DNA of 6,943 nt. Origin: Rhizobium sp. Q54 (lineage in GTDB: Bacteria; Pseudomonadota; Alphaproteobacteria; Rhizobiales; Beijerinckiaceae). Under the pieces are notes generated by a model. It was not told the origin of the DNA. It did no database searches and was given only the letters and a program-made list of their open reading frames with translations. The stretch's first letter is position 1. Each line of letters begins with the position of its first letter. Position numbers and translations under genes: made by a program. This document shows, one piece after another, positions 6,587 through 6,943 of the stretch. Location of the stretch: contig CAMDOY010000196.1 in NCBI GenBank assembly GCA_945903655.1, forward strand, positions 1 through 6,943. The letters run 5' to 3'.

Positions 6587-6609
6587 CCGCGTTGAGCAAA
6601 GAGTGCGAG

Positions 6610-6637
6610 TTGACTTCGATCCTCAAAACCCTAAAGC
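6610..6637 (+). promoter_or_regulatory. Candidate infC promoter
   Basis: TTGACT (6610-6615), a 16-base spacer and TAAAGC (6632-6637) lie between the glycosyltransferase stop and infC. The -35 is close to consensus and the -10 is poor. It would give an infC leader of about 85 bases. The rest of 6587-6729 shows no terminator; it has only a nine-base direct repeat, GGGTCCGAC, at 6645-6653 and 6698-6706. Confidence 0.4.
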
Positions 6638-6718
6638 TTCCGGCGGGTCCGACGCCTCGTGGTCTTGCTGCGGGGCCCCTGCGCCATACCGCAACCCGGG
6701 TCCGACCTGTTCACTGAT

Positions 6719-6722
6719 GGAG
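6719..6722 (+). promoter_or_regulatory. Shine-Dalgarno site supporting the ATT start of infC
   Basis: GGAG lies seven bases before the ATT at 6730, the ideal distance. It is 19 bases before the in-frame ATG at 6742, which is too far. This spacing selects ATT as the start codon. Confidence 0.7.
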
Positions 6723-6729
6723 ATAAACC

Positions 6730-6943
6730 ATTCGCCGCCCAATGAAAGCACCGCCCGTTCCGCAGAAAACGGGACCCAAAACCAATCGTGAGATCCGCGC
6801 CCGCGAGGTCATGCTGATCGACCAGGAAGGTCAGAATCAGGGCGTCAAGGACGTCGAAGAGGCCCTTCGATTGGCGGAAGAGGCCGGGCTCGATCTGGTC
6901 GAAATCGTCCCCAACGCGACGCCCCCGGTCTGCAAGATCCTCG
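6730..6943 (+). CDS. infC: Translation initiation factor IF-3, N-terminal part (ATT start), 3' end outside window
   Basis: The frame encodes 71 residues to the right edge, all within the IF-3 N-terminal domain. KTNREIRAREVMLID (17-31) and DLVEIVPNATPPVCKI (55-70) are family signatures. IF-3 binds the 30S subunit, keeps it apart from 50S and checks the initiator tRNA and start codon. The start proposed is ATT at 6730. It gives the N-terminus Met-Arg-Arg-Pro, which I recall as usual in alphaproteobacterial IF-3, and GGAG is seven bases upstream. The alternative ATG at 6742 would remove four residues and has no ribosome site at a workable distance. In E. coli, infC also starts with AUU, and IF-3 represses its own translation by rejecting that codon; the same control is likely here. 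A candidate promoter lies at 6610-6637. Confidence 0.95.
   Translation, partial: MRRPMKAPPVPQKTGPKTNREIRAREVMLIDQEGQNQGVKDVEEALRLAEEAGLDLVEIVPNATPPVCKIL

Noticed and set aside
6578..6591. CGCGG-TTAG-CCGCG hairpin at the glycosyltransferase stop codon
   Set aside because: The stem is only five base pairs and no T-tract follows, so it is not supported as an intrinsic terminator.
6717..6791. 24-codon ATG frame overlapping the infC start
   Set aside because: It has no Shine-Dalgarno of its own and its start overlaps the infC GGAG. It is more likely a shadow than a leader peptide.

Overview
The window looks like a GC-rich alphaproteobacterial chromosome segment. The clues are the gene order rimP-nusA-ylxR (infB normally follows), a YlxR domain fused to an L7Ae-type domain, a RimP with a long basic Pro/Gly-rich tail, and an IF-3 that begins Met-Arg-Arg-Pro. 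The genus cannot be fixed from sequence alone. Nothing points to a mobile element, CRISPR array, phage or plasmid.

Layout. From 3151 down to 1 on the minus strand lies a translation and transcription operon. It has a weak candidate promoter, a short leader with small hairpins and a strong intrinsic terminator just ahead of rimP, then rimP (ribosome maturation), nusA (transcription elongation factor) and a ylxR/L7Ae RNA-binding gene that runs off the left edge. On the plus strand, 3267-4466 is a Bcr/CflA-type drug-efflux transporter. It converges on an ABHD10-like serine hydrolase (minus, 4463-5251), and the two genes share one CTAG as both stop codons. Divergent from the hydrolase is a family 4 glycosyltransferase (plus, 5369-6586). 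After a 143-base intergenic stretch with a candidate promoter, infC (IF-3) begins at 6730 and runs off the right edge.

How the genes fit together. RimP, NusA, YlxR/L7Ae and IF-3 all serve ribosome assembly, transcription elongation or initiation. The three genes between them (efflux pump, hydrolase, glycosyltransferase) have no visible link to that role and look like ordinary single-gene units. The most interesting signals are regulatory: (i) a terminator between the likely rimP promoter and the rimP start, which fits attenuation of the whole nusA operon; (ii) an ATT start codon for infC with well-placed Shine-Dalgarno, matching the known self-regulation of IF-3; (iii) a rimP leader hairpin shaped like a CAU anticodon arm. 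No undescribed multi-gene system was found.
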